Below, piece after piece: positions 1 through 10,962 of a DNA stretch of 64,000 nucleotides; within the stretch, counting starts at the first letter, position 1; every line of letters starts with the position of its first letter. The notes under the pieces are model-generated. The model was not told where the DNA came from. It saw only the letters and a program-made list of their open reading frames with translations, and did not search any database. The stretch comes from Bolinopsis microptera (taxonomy: Eukaryota > Ctenophora > Tentaculata > Lobata > Bolinopsidae). The stretch spans positions 18,132,837-18,196,836 of the forward strand of contig NC_087073.1 of NCBI RefSeq assembly GCF_026151205.1. The letters are read 5' to 3'. A program made the translations under genes and the position numbers.

Positions 1-691
1 AACGTGACTTTCTTTGATTTTAAGGAAAATCACTACCAGTATTCACTTTAAGTGATCAGATCGTCATCCCCCAACATGCTCGGTACCGCCTAATGAGGCT
101 CATTATTGCCCGCTACTGAATAGCTCCCGATAAGATCACTGATCGGGTGACGAAATCATTGATTAAGTGCCGAGATCACGTATCCTAAACAAGGAAAAAA
201 GAAAATCGCGATTATTTAGACCAAAAATGCCAAACTAGGCAAAATTGCGGCGAAAATCTCGAAAATCGCAGCGAAAGATAATTTATTTGCAGAGCAAAGT
301 TAGATGTCATATATTCGTTAACTAGCTCGTTAGTCTAGTTAGATTTGCTATTAATTTTAATTGAAAGTTTTTGTTATCTTTAAATTAACTATATATCTAA
401 ATATCAAATTAATAAAATATGTAATGAAAAAAATATGTTTTATACATTGTGTTTATAATTACATTGCTATTATATTTATATTTTAGGCTGTAAACTTTTT
501 AGTCCAATGGAATAAACCTAGCATGTCTTGGTTGCAGCGTCGCTTCACTTATAGGTGCATATAGGGCCCGATGTAATTGCTATGACCAGTTTACTGGTCA
601 ACTGGTGTTTTGGTGTCCCTAATTTTGTTTACACTCGATCACTTGTCAAGGCATGGAAGGTTATTCGGCGAATTTTTTTTGAAATAAAATG
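1..691. other. AT-rich DNA without recognised gene
   Basis: I see no coding exon here with splice signals or family similarity. The open frame near 555-812 runs into the repeat that follows and looks like chance. Confidence 0.5.
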
Positions 692-1069
692 CCGTTTTTG
701 TCCTTTAATTTTTGTCCGTTTGGTACCTATATTTTCAAAACGGACAAAAATTAACGGACAAAAACGGACAAAAATTGTAACTTTTTATTTAAATTTTCTC
801 CACAATTTGTAACAGGCTATCTGCAGAAATGGGTAGCCCGGTTAATGACCATGGTCCTTTCTCAAATTGTTAATCCTCAATTAGGTACTAAGAATAGTCT
901 ACACATTTTTTGGAGGAGGAGGAAGACTGAGGAGGAGAAGGAGGACTTATGAAGAGGAGGAGGATGACTGAGGAGGAGGACTGATGAGGAGGACCCAGGA
1001 GGAGGAGGACTGAGGAGGATGACTAATATAAGGAGGAAGAGGTACCAAACGGACAAAAACGGACAAAAA
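692..1069. repeat. Short inverted-repeat element with GGA-rich core
   Basis: The left end (about 692-731) and the right end (about 1041-1069) carry the same tract in opposite orientation, built on the words CGGACAAAAA and GGTACC. A second inner inverted copy lies at about 735-775. The middle (about 910-1040) is a purine-rich GAGGAGGA microsatellite. This could be a small non-autonomous element or a local fold-back. No coding capacity is seen. Confidence 0.5.
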
Positions 1070-2421
1070 ACATGATCCCCCTACTTTACCATACTACACG
1101 TAATCAAACAAATAAACCCAGTTTACAATGAGATACCATCACGTGATCGAATCACGTGTTTTGATAACAAAGCTAGAAACTAAGGGGTAAGGAGAAACAC
1201 TGCTTTTCATGTGTTTTATAGATTGACCATGAGTTCATTTTCACAAATTGTACTACTAGTTTTAACTATAATTCTATAGATTATCTTATTGTGGGGACCG
1301 AGGGCTCATCATCCGAGTATAAGGCAGAAACTCCTGAATTAGGGGTAGACACTAGACTGGTTCGTAGGGTAATGACTTGCTAGTTGGTTTGTACTGTGTG
1401 TATAACATAGTAGGTCTGTGCGGCTTCTAGTGATAATACCACTGGGAGACTTTGGGTCAGGAAACTGATCCGGCCCCCAAGAGGGGTCAGATCACGTCAC
1501 CAATTAGTGACGTATAATCTATAATAAGTCATGTGATCCATGGATTGAATATAATTGACATAGAAATGAGCTAGATCTGGGGTAGAGTGGTGTGTCACAC
1601 CCTCTGTGATTGATGAAAGTTATTACGAAAATTTCAGGAAATCTAAGTTTGGCCCATATCTATATTCTCTGAAATTTTAAAGCAATTCTGATGCCAATTA
1701 CGTGAGTTATTTTTAAGGGTTGCGTGTGGGTAGTCACTTTTGGGTCACCCTGTATAATACATATGGCAGATGGACATGGTAACACCGTGCAGCACATTGT
1801 GATCTTAACCTTAACAGCTGTGAGTTCAACAGTGAGTTTATTGCCAACTCACCCAGTAGCTAGTTCCCTAGCCGTGATGCCATACACCTTAATAAGTATC
1901 CAAGCCACACACAAACGTTTTGGCTTCCACCTTTAATCACATAATCGTCCATAGAACAATGGGCGAAACAATACAGTAGTTTGAGGACTGTAAAAATTAG
2001 CACAACAATGAGACCAATCTCGTGAACACTACTCTCCCATTTTATACTCCTACTCTCTTCGCCCGTTCTCTTGTTTGCTTCCAGTTCAACAGAGAAAAAT
2101 CCAGAAATATTTTACGATTACCACTCGTAGGCTGAAAGCGATCCCTGCCAAACTAACCTAAAGTACCTAAAGTAAGTAAGTGAACCGAGTAAGTCAGTAA
2201 GCTAGTTATCCGAGCCAAGAGTCTGAACTGGATAGCCTGGATAACGTTTATGAACACAAATTTTCAGACTCACCCAAATGAAGCCAAGAATCAAGAGTGT
2301 AAACCTTAGCATATACTAAGTTTTTATAAATGACCCCTTACAGCTCTAAAACAGTTAACAGGATAACAGATTTCACCCTTCTACGCGTTGCCTCAAATCC
2401 AAATTTCAGGAAGTTTTTTAA
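1070..2421. other. Gene-free stretch
   Basis: No convincing exon is seen. A tract of about 30 bases starting near 1757 (ATACATATGGCAGATGGACA) recurs near 3845, which shows that the area is made of dispersed repeats. Confidence 0.45.
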
Positions 2422-2614
2422 GATAATATGGGTAACCTTCCTTAGTATCCAATATAAAAGATGTCTCCAATGAATATTATATATACATGTTGGATAACTC
2501 ACAGCCATCAGTGCTAGTCACCATCCCCCCAGCCTGACATGAGTCTGCTTATAATTTCAACTATGTAGATTTAATTATAAGCGTAACTGTTCCTCACAAC
2601 GAACTGCGCGAACG
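2422..2614 (+). repeat. Dispersed repeat, copy 1
   Basis: This tract is repeated with small indels at about 3870-4056 in the same orientation. Both contain the words GGGTAACCTTCCTTAG and GTCTGCTTATA and end near CACAACGAACTGCGC. In this copy the first MITE starts immediately afterwards. It has no coding content. Confidence 0.7.
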
Positions 2615-2625
2615 TGCATAATAAT

Positions 2626-2949
2626 TATAATACCTTCCGGGAATTATATCCACTAAAACTCGGGGACACCGAGGGCTGATAATTTGCTCATTTTTCCCGC
2701 AAGAGAAGCGAGGGTATTATCAGCCCAGACTCAGACTGGCTGGCGGCAAGTTTCAAAACAAATAACACTGGCGTTCTATATATTAGACACTATATTGTAT
2801 GATGCGCACGTATCGGATTACACCCCTTCTGCAATCGGAACCGGAACGTATTATAAAATATAATACCTCCGCAACTTCGTGCCCGCAAATTCCCTCCAGC
2901 AAGCTGTCGGGAATTATAGCGCGCAGCACTCAGTGGCGGAGGTATTATA
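2626..2949. mobile_element. Two-unit palindromic MITE, copy 1
   Basis: This 324-bp segment recurs at 7613-7936 with only about one visible base change. It consists of two adjacent inverted-repeat units separated by AAA. The first is bounded by TATAATACCTTCCGG and its complement. The second is bounded by TATAATACCTCCGC and its complement. Length, lack of coding capacity and TA-rich ends fit a MITE. The superfamily cannot be assigned. Confidence 0.75.
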
Positions 2950-3070
2950 GTATTATATTATACTAATATTATTTATTACATTATTATTATCAATTATTAA
3001 TCAACTATATACAGCAAACACAAGATAATAGGAAATAAATCATAAAATCGAGTAGCCGAGTAGTCTCGAC

Positions 3071-3319
3071 TCACCCATAGCTTCTCCATAAACGTCTATC
3101 ATGAGCTTTGTACACTAAATCGCTGAAATTACTTAAACTAAATCTTTTATTTACAATCACAATAATATTCTTCGTCATAATGTCTTTTAATAATAAATCA
3201 AATAAATTTGAACGAGGTCTGCCCCTCTTTCCTTTGTAGTCAAGACATCGTAAACATACAAATCTAAAAGATAAGAAAGCGGGAGTGTCATCACCGCTTC
3301 TGAGAACGTGCCCAAGCAT
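3071..3319 (-). pseudogene. LINE reverse-transcriptase C-terminal remnant
   Basis: The minus-strand frame begins with MLGHVLRSGDDTPAF. It closely parallels the C-terminal end of the LINE at 37.5-40.6 kb, which has MLGHILRSDNNSPAQ followed by the same spacing to an arginine-rich segment and a final aspartate-arginine-tryptophan region. Only the last 80 or so residues remain, as expected of a 5'-truncated copy. No catalytic domain is present. Confidence 0.7.
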
Positions 3320-3869
3320 CTTCCATCGTGCTTTCTTGATCCTTTCAGTAAGGGGACTTTATTACATTATATTATCATAAAATCATAATTCAGTAGTGAC
3401 GGTAGGAATGACTCTGATGTACGGCACGATATAAAGACACCAGACTATCACTGGCTAGTGATAAAATATGATATAATTATATACATAGGTCACGTTTGCT
3501 TAATTTGCTGACGAATACTTGATGGTCTGAGCTGCATAATAATGTGTGATTATGTTTAACACAGTTTTTGGCAGAATTCTAACAATATTCGCCGTTCAGA
3601 ATTCAGATCGGCAATTCCAAAACTGGCGAGATCATGAACATTGACCAACAAATCTGACTGTTTTGTTCTAATGGCTTCTAGGATTAGGAGGGATACAATT
3701 TTATGATTATTGAAGTAGCAGCAAGGTATTCTGTCAACAGTTCATTATTACGATGATAGTTATAAATAATAATGAGTATTTTAATTGATACTACTTCCTT
3801 TTTTGGCCTTACCTTCCAGCCTTCTGGATCGCTTCTAGGGATACATAATACATATGGCAGATGGACATG

Positions 3870-4056
3870 GTAACACCATAAGATAATATGGGTAACCTTC
3901 CTTAGTGACCCATCCAATATAAAAGATGTCTCCAATGAATATATACATGTTGGATAACAGCCATCTAGTCACCATCCCAGCCTGACATGAGTCTGCTTAT
4001 AGTTCAACTATGTAGATTTAATTATAAGCGTAACTGTTTCTCACAACGAACTGCGC
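3870..4056 (+). repeat. Dispersed repeat, copy 2
   Basis: Second copy of the tract at 2422-2614, lacking several short insertions. It is preceded by the same GGCAGATGGACATGG word seen near 1764. Confidence 0.65.
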
Positions 4057-4211
4057 ATGTAAACAAAAGGTAGCGACACCGTGGTTAGCCTCTCTGAATT
4101 AGCATTTTGAACCAATTTAGCACTAGTTTCCAGTCTGGAGGTAAAACCACAGCTACAAGTGGGTAACAGTGCACACATCACCTCAACCATACGCCATCCC
4201 CACCGTAATCA

Positions 4212-4310
4212 AGATGAGACACCCCCCCCCCCCCCCCCCGTAATCAAGACCCAACCTTAACCCCCCTCCTATATTACGTAATCAAGATTAGACACACCCC
4301 CCCCCCCCCC
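4212..4310. repeat. Poly-C tracts with GTAATCAAGA words
   Basis: Two C homopolymer runs of about 17 and 16 bases are separated by GTAATCAAGA-type words. Related sequence (poly-C followed by GTAATCAACCG, near GGTTACGAAATCAACGACC) recurs at about 58260-58330. This suggests a dispersed repeat family with a homopolymer, not an isolated microsatellite. Confidence 0.6.
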
Positions 4311-5250
4311 CCATTTATTTATTAAAAGCTATCACAACGGATTGATGAATGAAATAATCGCAAAGCACTTACTAAACGAAAATTGGTTTAAAAAACGAAA
4401 ATTTTGATTACATAATTAACGAAAATTGTCCAATTGGTATTTCGAAAATCGGTAAAAAATTAAAAATTTGATTACGTAATCAACGACCCCTAATCGCTGT
4501 GGCTAGCTCGTTCAACATAAAGAATAATATTAACAAACTATTCCTCCAAAATATGTATTGTTTTTAACTATAGGGACTATACTTATGCTACTGTCATCTT
4601 TTACCGTTTACCAACTTAACGTAAAGACTGATGGCTAACATTAATACAGTAAATTTGATATTATTTATACTTTTCATTTATCAGTCCAACAGAACCAGGT
4701 CTTTTTAAATATCTAATTATAAGTACGACTACTTTTTCGAGTTTAAAACATTTTCGCAAGGATGGTTCACATATTACTTAGGCCATTTTTGGCCTATATA
4801 TACCCTCTCCCCCTCCTTAAGGCCACTTTAAACACAACTATTGTGTGAAATGCAAAGCTTTACCATGCCCCATCCTCTTTAGCTGCTTTAGGCTTGCTTA
4901 CGTAATACTATGTGAATGATCCCTAAATATGCTATGGCAACGAAAAGAGCACCAGTAAAACTTTTAGAACCACATAGGACGTTGTGGCCCTACATAATTA
5001 CTTAAGTGTTGCTGAACTATAGAAGTATTATAGAGTATAGCCATTAGTCCAGAGCATTCACAACTTAAGCTGTGAAAATTCGCTATAGATATTCGATATC
5101 AGTGAAGCGGTTTCTAATATGTGAGGCTGTTATATTTTCGTTTGAGTATTTATATTAGCCGTAGTAGTTGATTAGTTTCTGGAGCGGCAATTTATTTTCA
5201 TACTAATCAAAATTGTTATTTAACATTTCGTTGTTGTGTTTAGTACTAGT
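4311..5250. other. Gene-free AT-rich stretch
   Basis: Short tracts resembling the ACGAAAATTTTGATTACG family are present up to about 4490. Beyond that I see nothing recognisable. Confidence 0.4.
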
Positions 5251-5252
5251 AG

Positions 5253-5290
5253 GAAGCACTCAATTATGAGTGCCGAAACGTCGATTTCAG
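5253..5290 (+). other. Hammerhead-like hairpin followed by GAAACGTC
   Basis: A perfect 6-bp stem (GCACTC, loop AATTAT, GAGTGC) is followed by CGAAACGTCG. This is the arrangement of stem II plus the GAAA core and stem III strand in hammerhead ribozymes found with Penelope-like elements. The other core strand, normally CUGANGA, is not intact: the bases before the stem read CTAGTAGGAA. It is probably a decayed ribozyme or a retroelement end. Confidence 0.3.
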
Positions 5291-5426
5291 AGATTACTTG
5301 TATTCGCCCAAAAACTAACATGCTCTTACAATACCATTAGCTGTTCAAATTACAAAGGAAAGACAGTAGGAGAGAGAGCTTCGGTCTGTGCGACATTTTG
5401 TTAGCCTTACCAGCATTTCTTGCACA

Positions 5427-6205
5427 ATGTTGATGTTCCTGATTTTAGTGGTGTCCTTGGACTCTGCTTATTCTCAAGGTTAGTTTGTCTTATGAACCGG
5501 TAAATTTAGTTACCTTTGGTGTTAAAACTACTGAGTGCTGAGTGCATCAATTGATAGCTTCCTTGAGTGATCGTAAAAATTGATAAAATCCATAATATCA
5601 AGTACTATGTCTATAGCATTTGAAGGTTTTGAAAATAGAAAAGATATTTGCTGTTAGCTGGTGCAGTTGTTAAGAACGACTTAAATGAAGAAAGATGTTT
5701 TATCACCGTGCAACATAACATTGTCCACATACTCACCTTTAACATTACCTATATACTCAAATCAGAAAACATTGATTGTTACAACGGAGAGACAGACCAA
5801 TTCGGTCGTCAATACAGAGGATATAAGGCTAGGACGGAGAATGGACTTGTCTGCCAGAAGTGGACATCACAAACACCAAATCAACATACCCGAAAAATGT
5901 CAAAGTAAGCGATGAACACTTTATTTAACTAAGCAACAACAATGTAAAATTCAGGGTGGATTCTGCTGCATTAATAGCGCCATGTATAACATAACTGTTT
6001 GTTTTCCGAACCAAAAAGTTTGCTATCCAGACTACCCACATAATATAACATTCTAATCAGATTCCCTGATGCTGGGTTGGGAGATCACAACTACTGTAGA
6101 AACCCAGAATCAGAAGATACTGGACCATGGTGCTACAACTCAGAGGGGACGAAACCTAGATGGAAAGGTTGTGGAATACCCGACTGTGCTACAGGTAACT
6201 GCTAA
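5427..6205 (+). CDS. Secreted single-kringle protein, three exons
   Basis: Exon 1 (5427-5478) encodes a signal peptide of about 17 residues (MLMFLILVVSLDSAYSQ). Exon 2 (5766-5904) and exon 3 (6061 onward) encode one complete kringle. Exon 2 carries the CYNGE start, YRGYKARTENGLVCQ and W-TSQTP motifs. Exon 3 carries the NYCRNPE, PWCYN and GCGIPDC motifs. Splice donors and acceptors are GT/AG and the phases (1 and 2) join without a stop. If exon 3 is last, it runs through to TAA at 6203-6205, giving a protein of little more than one kringle. A donor-like GGTAAC at 6194-6199 leaves open that more exons exist. Kringles bind proteins or lipids outside the cell; the ligand here is unknown. Confidence 0.8.
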
Positions 6206-6787
6206 GCTTTCATGCTGATATTTTCTTGTACATACGAAAGATCACAGAAATATGATTTTCTTCGTTGACCCTGAGATTTTGAGTTCGAATCCCTCGGTGT
6301 TCCAGTCAGAACTTTATTCGGTTAACTGGTTGGTGAAGTGTCAATAGTTGATAGGCAGGCTATTATCTAGCGTGAGAAGAGTGTGTTTCTACGTTAATAA
6401 TAATAACAACCGAAACGAACACATGTCTCCTTAATTATCCAATTACAGAGGTCCAAATTCTTTCCGTAGCTTAAATATTTCCTTGTGTTATGGCAACGAG
6501 ACCAGGCCATTAGGTTATAATTTCAGTATCTCACAGGCAACACCCTGGCTCGTGGACAATTAGGCATCTGCTCAGCTGTAGATTAGACCCCTGGTATTAG
6601 ATCACTGATATAGATATAAATATGCGCTTTTTGACAGGCTGGAATAGGTCATGTGACAATAAGCTACTAGGTAGGCCAGGAGGCTTGTGTTTAGTGATAG
6701 TTTGAGCATTGAAAGTTTGTCGAGAGCCGATAACACTTTAAACGCTCTACTCCGAGGGTTTCAATCAGTTTGTAGTTTTCTTCGCAG
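6206..6787. other. Gene-free stretch
   Basis: No exon is seen. A GTTCGAATCC word near 6291 resembles a polymerase III B box, but no matching A box or cloverleaf was found. Confidence 0.4.
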
Positions 6788-6791
6788 AGAG

Positions 6792-7378
6792 TGAAGCACA
6801 CTTAGTGTACCTAGCTGCTCGAACTTAGTGGTAGGGTAACAAAGTGAAAGACTTTAAATTTTGGGGTTTTGTAGAAAAGTAAAGATGGTAACGTAAATAA
6901 AATGGTAAACTCCAGAACTGATCTCTCTCTCAACTAAACATGTGAGTAATAAATTTAAACGTAGAATTCTGTCTCGTCTAAGGTGGGGTGGAATTTTAAG
7001 AGTTTACGGATGAATCGTGACAAAAACTATCAACAAGGTGAACTAAAACGGAAGATCATAAATGGGATGGTGTGTCACGTGATTAACTAAGATAGGCCTG
7101 ATTGGACGGCTAATTAAGTGAGTGAAGATTATTGGATTAAGTGGCATGCTTTCTACTGTGCTTGATGACAACCTATGAAACTAACTGATGAGAAAATGTA
7201 ACTTATATGAATTCAGGTGCTGCCGTAGTGACTATTAAACTATTTAATTTGAGGTGTGAGTGAAAAATACTAATTTGCGCACAAACAAAATATCAACCAT
7301 ATAAATATTTCTGACCAGTAACTATTTTAGGAATTATGCCCAGATTATAAAGATAATATAAAACCTACACACTGCACA
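6792..7378 (-). repeat. 3' LTR of the retroelement
   Basis: This is the 587-bp direct repeat of 14121-14707. The only difference I can see is near the end (TGAAGC here, TGTAGC in the other copy). It is the 3' LTR in the minus-strand orientation of the element. Confidence 0.9.
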
Positions 7379-7397
7379 ACTCTCCCTTCTCCCCTTA
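7379..7397 (-). other. Polypurine tract of the LTR element
   Basis: Read on the minus strand this is AAGGGGAGAAGGGAGAGT directly before the TG of the LTR. This is the expected site of plus-strand priming and fixes the element's orientation. Confidence 0.75.
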
Positions 7398-7612
7398 TTA
7401 ATATATAAAACTTATTAATAATAAACTTAGATACAAAAAATTTTAAAAAACCGTTCCTTATACTTCTTTTTCCGTTCTTTAAAACAATCAACCTTTATAT
7501 AAGGAACAAATATACACTTAAATAAAATCAACACAAAATACACTATTACAAACAAATTATAAAAACACAGTTCCTTATTCGTATTTTTCAGTTCTTTCAA
7601 ACAATTAACCTT

Positions 7613-7936
7613 TATAATACCTTCCGGGAATTATATCCACTAAAACTCGGGGACACCGAGGGCTGATAATTTGCTCATTTTTCCCGCAAGAGAAGCGAGG
7701 GTATTATCAGCCCAGACTCAGACTGGCTGGCGGCAAGTTTCAAAACAAATAACACTGGCGTTCTATATATTAGACACTATATTGTATGATGCGCACGTAT
7801 CGGATTACACCCCTTCTGCAATCGGAACCGGAAGGTATTATAAAATATAATACCTCCGCAACTTCGTGCCCGCAAATTCCCTCCAGCAAGCTGTCGGGAA
7901 TTATAGCGCGCAGCACTCAGTGGCGGAGGTATTATA
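7613..7936. mobile_element. Two-unit palindromic MITE, copy 2
   Basis: This near-identical 324-bp copy of 2626-2949 is inserted inside the LTR element. Unit 1 is 7613-7842 and unit 2 is 7846-7936. The target is visible, because the interrupted sequence has an uninterrupted repeat at about 7487-7528 (CCTTTATATAAGGAACAAAT). The MITE therefore went into a TATA site. It is younger than the LTR element insertion or travelled with it. Confidence 0.8.
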
Positions 7937-8074
7937 GTATTATATAAGGATCAAATATACACTTAAATACTATACATCACCAATTTACTCAAAATATTAA
8001 ACAAATTTTTCGTCTTTTAGTTTTACAGTCTATTTCAGTCTTCTTCGTCTCCTTCTGCTCCTTCGTCATGATTC

Positions 8075-9310
8075 TTAAGTTCTTAGATATAGCAAATCGT
8101 CATTCATTCTCATGAGGCGCTCCGTTAGCTTGATCAATTGTTCTATTTTCATATCTTTCATGATCTTCGGTAGTGGCCTCCAGTTCTTTGGGTCTGACAG
8201 TTCTTTTGTCATGTCCAGGATCGGGCCACAAAATGCCTCGAGATTATAGCGTTGTTTCTCAAGTATCTTGTTCCCGTTATTCTCTATTCGAATTCCGTTT
8301 CTTCGTTCCAGGGCCCCGAAGAGCAGGCTTTGCAGCCTCAAGACCCTGTCCCGGATCGTAACGAACTCCCCTGGCTCTTTTTCTGTTTTTCGATCATTCA
8401 TTTCGCAGATTAAATCACAGGCTACGTTGTTAACGTATTTATATATCTCCGGGTCCAAAATGACAGGACCCGGGAGCCTCACAAATTCTGTAATTTTTGC
8501 TCCTTTTGTTGGTCTAGCTGGTCCTATGGCGACAGATGCTGGTTGGAGGGTTGCTGGACTAACTGGTCTAGCTGGTCCTATGGCGACAGATGCTGGTCTG
8601 AGGGTTGCTGGACTAACTGGTCTAGCTGGTCCTATGGCGACAGTGGTTCGTTGGAGGGTTGCTGAACTTGCTTCTTTCACTTTTTCTGTAATTCTTCCTC
8701 TTCCTCTTCCTAACTTTGTCTTCTTTTCCCCTGCTTTTATCAAAACTTTCTTCATTCGTTCACTGTCTTCATTCACTTTTTCGCTAGTTCTTCCTCTTCC
8801 TCTTCCTAGTTTTATCTTCTTTTCCCCTGCTTTTACCAAAACTTTCTTCATTCGTTCAGTGTCTTCATTCACTTTTTCGCTCGTTCTTCCTCTTCCTCTT
8901 CCTAGTTTTATCTTCTTTTCCCCTGCTTTTACCAAAACTTTCTTCATTCGTTCACTGTCTTCATTCACTTTTTCGCTCGTTCTTCCTCTTCCTCTTCCTA
9001 GTTTTATCTTTATCCCGCCTTCCAACTCTGTCGCTTTCCCTCGTCCTCTGCCCATTATAGCTTTGTTCGAATTTTGTATCTTGATTTGTCCTTTTCCTCT
9101 TCCTTCAAGTTCAACTTTCTGTTCTTCAGCATCTGCGAATCTATCTTGATTCGAGACTGGGTCCTTTTCCTTATTCTTTTTTTCCTTCCCCGTCCCCGTA
9201 AACGTTGGTGGCTCTGAGTCGTAAATGGCAAATGATTCGTCCATTATCGAAGGTACATCCAGTTCGTCCCAGTCTTCTTGGATTATTATAATCGATTCCG
9301 TGTCGCTCAT
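8075..9310 (-). CDS. Repeat-rich basic protein of the LTR element (RGRGR repeats)
   Basis: This is an intact minus-strand frame of about 410 codons. The first ATG with a plausible protein start is near 9308 (MSDTESIIII); an earlier in-frame ATG near 9352 lies in a tandem repeat and is less likely. It has an acidic N-terminus, then about four copies of a unit near 31 residues long with KLGRGRGRTSEKVNED and ERMKKVLVKAGEKK. Next come three copies of a proline/alanine unit (PARPVSPATL), then a non-repetitive C-terminus of about 150 residues ending DLLYLRT. The arginine-glycine repeats suggest nucleic-acid binding. I recognise no family. It lies downstream of the env-like region, next to the 3' LTR, which is an accessory-gene position. 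A Gag-like role is possible but unproven. Confidence 0.6.
   Translation of the reverse strand: MSDTESIIIIQEDWDELDVPSIMDESFAIYDSEPPTFTGTGKEKKNKEKDPVSNQDRFADAEEQKVELEGRGKGQIKIQNSNKAIMGRGRGKATELEGGIKIKLGRGRGRTSEKVNEDSERMKKVLVKAGEKKIKLGRGRGRTSEKVNEDTERMKKVLVKAGEKKIKLGRGRGRTSEKVNEDSERMKKVLIKAGEKKTKLGRGRGRITEKVKEASSATLQRTTVAIGPARPVSPATLRPASVAIGPARPVSPATLQPASVAIGPARPTKGAKITEFVRLPGPVILDPEIYKYVNNVACDLICEMNDRKTEKEPGEFVTIRDRVLRLQSLLFGALERRNGIRIENNGNKILEKQRYNLEAFCGPILDMTKELSDPKNWRPLPKIMKDMKIEQLIKLTERLMRMNDDLLYLRT
8520..9010 (-). repeat. In-frame coding tandem repeats
   Basis: Two blocks of tandem repeats lie inside the basic protein frame. One has about three units of roughly 54 bp (8520-8660) and the other about four units of roughly 93 bp (8690-9010). 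All unit lengths are multiples of three, so the frame stays open. Confidence 0.8.
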
Positions 9311-9344
9311 TGGGTAACTGAATGGATTGATGTTGTAAATTCCA

Positions 9345-9415
9345 TATTTCAATTATTCCATATTTCAATTATTCCATTTTTCAATTATTCCATATTTCAA
9401 TTATTCCATATTTCG
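9345..9415. repeat. 16-bp tandem repeat
   Basis: About four to five units of TTCCATATTTCAATTA lie just upstream (in the minus-strand sense) of the basic protein frame. Confidence 0.85.
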
Positions 9416-9708
9416 TTTGTTCTTTATCAAAAATGGATCCGGAAAATCAAAGGGAAACTTTGAGTTTAAACTGCTTAAGACAAACGACGATAATGAAGAA
9501 AAGAAAAATGAAGAGCACAACTACGAGCAATCTTACTTACTTAAATGAAACTTAAAAGACGAAAACGGCAATGATATAACTTTAAATTAAAAAAATGTTA
9601 AATATTTACTTATAAAGCGGAGTGAGTATTAATTATGCGACTATATAAAAAATTACAATACGGTTTAACAAATCTAGAGCTTTCTTGTTTCGATAATTCC
9701 ATTTTTCG

Positions 9709-10959
9709 TTAGTCAGAGAGAAATGGTCCTACTATTTTAGTAGTCCGAGTTTTGTTGGTTTTGTGTACAGTTTCATTTGACGAAGTGCTTGATATGTCTA
9801 ATGTACGACAATGTTCACGTTTGGATTGTACACAATATGGATCGTACTGAGTTCCTCTGCTTTTCGTGACTGTGACTGTGGAACGTTCAATATGTGCTCT
9901 TAACGGTACTATCTCGGTACAGCTGAATTGTGGATTACCATCGTTCAAATCTGTAACTTGCAGATTGGAAGGTATGACAGGTGTAAGCTCTTGGTGCCTT
10001 AACCTTCTGATCTCTCTCTCATGTCTCGCTGTTGCTAATACTGTTTGAAGTAGATTGCTGTTTTTCTTAAGCCTTTTGTAACATATTAAACCTATTAGCA
10101 CGGCAATTGATGTAACAGTAGCAATGGTAGAAAACAATGACGTCCACTCAAAGAACTTTTTCTTTGAAGCACCAAGACCAAGATAATTCGGTTGGTAATC
10201 TTGAAGAGCTATCTGCGTTGTGTTCTCTAATCGCTCACTCAACATAGATATGTTTTGAGCGTGATACTGTATTTCCCTGATCTTCAAGTACTTGTTCAGG
10301 TCTAAACTAATTTCACTCCTTTTTTCGGTTAAATTCCTTACAGTGAGTGAGTTGTCTAGGGCGTACATTATGTTCTGTTGACACTGAATCATTCTATATT
10401 GCGACCACTCAAAAAAATACGAAGATTTTTCAGGTACACTTGCAACAACTAACTTAGTCGTTTCATTTTTGGGCATTGCTAAGACATCTACTTGACTAAA
10501 AACTAATGCTCCGGCTTTTGTAAACACCATTTTAGTTTCACATGAATCTAACGGAATGGTGACACAAGTTGTGATCTCATTGTTAAGACACGGCAGTTCT
10601 TTGATGCTGGGAGAAAATCTATCTTCAAATTCCTGGTGACAATAAATTATGTCGTCAGTAATGGTACAGTCCGTAAGATCTACTTCAAAGAATTTCTTAT
10701 TCTTGTAAATGATCGAATTCGGTGTGCTGACGTGAAAACAGGTTGCAGAGGTCTTACTAGGAGTAATCGGTATTTTGACCGCATTGTACGTTCTGTGTAA
10801 TGATCCAGGTACTAGTTTAGGTGCTACTAGTAGGAAATGAAACAACAATACATTATTCTCGTGGTGGTCGACTTTGAGCAGGATCAAATCAGCTACCCGG
10901 TATAAAACCTCTGGGTTTGTTTTATACAATGTCACTTCTGGTCTTCGACCTCCTGTCAC
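9709..10959 (-). pseudogene. Env-like region, membrane-anchored C-terminal part
   Basis: This minus-strand frame of about 410 codons has no ATG at its start; a stop lies just upstream. It has an extracellular-like region with several cysteines and N-glycosylation sites, then a hydrophobic span of about 22 residues (10070-10150) followed by lysines and arginines, then a cytoplasmic tail of roughly 130 residues. This is the layout of a viral-type envelope glycoprotein membrane-proximal half. It is separated from the upstream env-like frames by a non-coding block of about 790 bp, so the gene is broken as it stands. Confidence 0.6.
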
Positions 10960-10962
10960 ATT

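Noticed and set aside
6285-6310. tRNA-like B box GTTCGAATCC
   Set aside because: No cloverleaf, no A box at the right spacing; a chance match or worn SINE is as likely.
8268-9149. Plus-strand 293-codon frame opposite the basic repeat protein
   Set aside because: It is the antisense of the repeat-rich minus-strand frame; the repeats keep both strands open.
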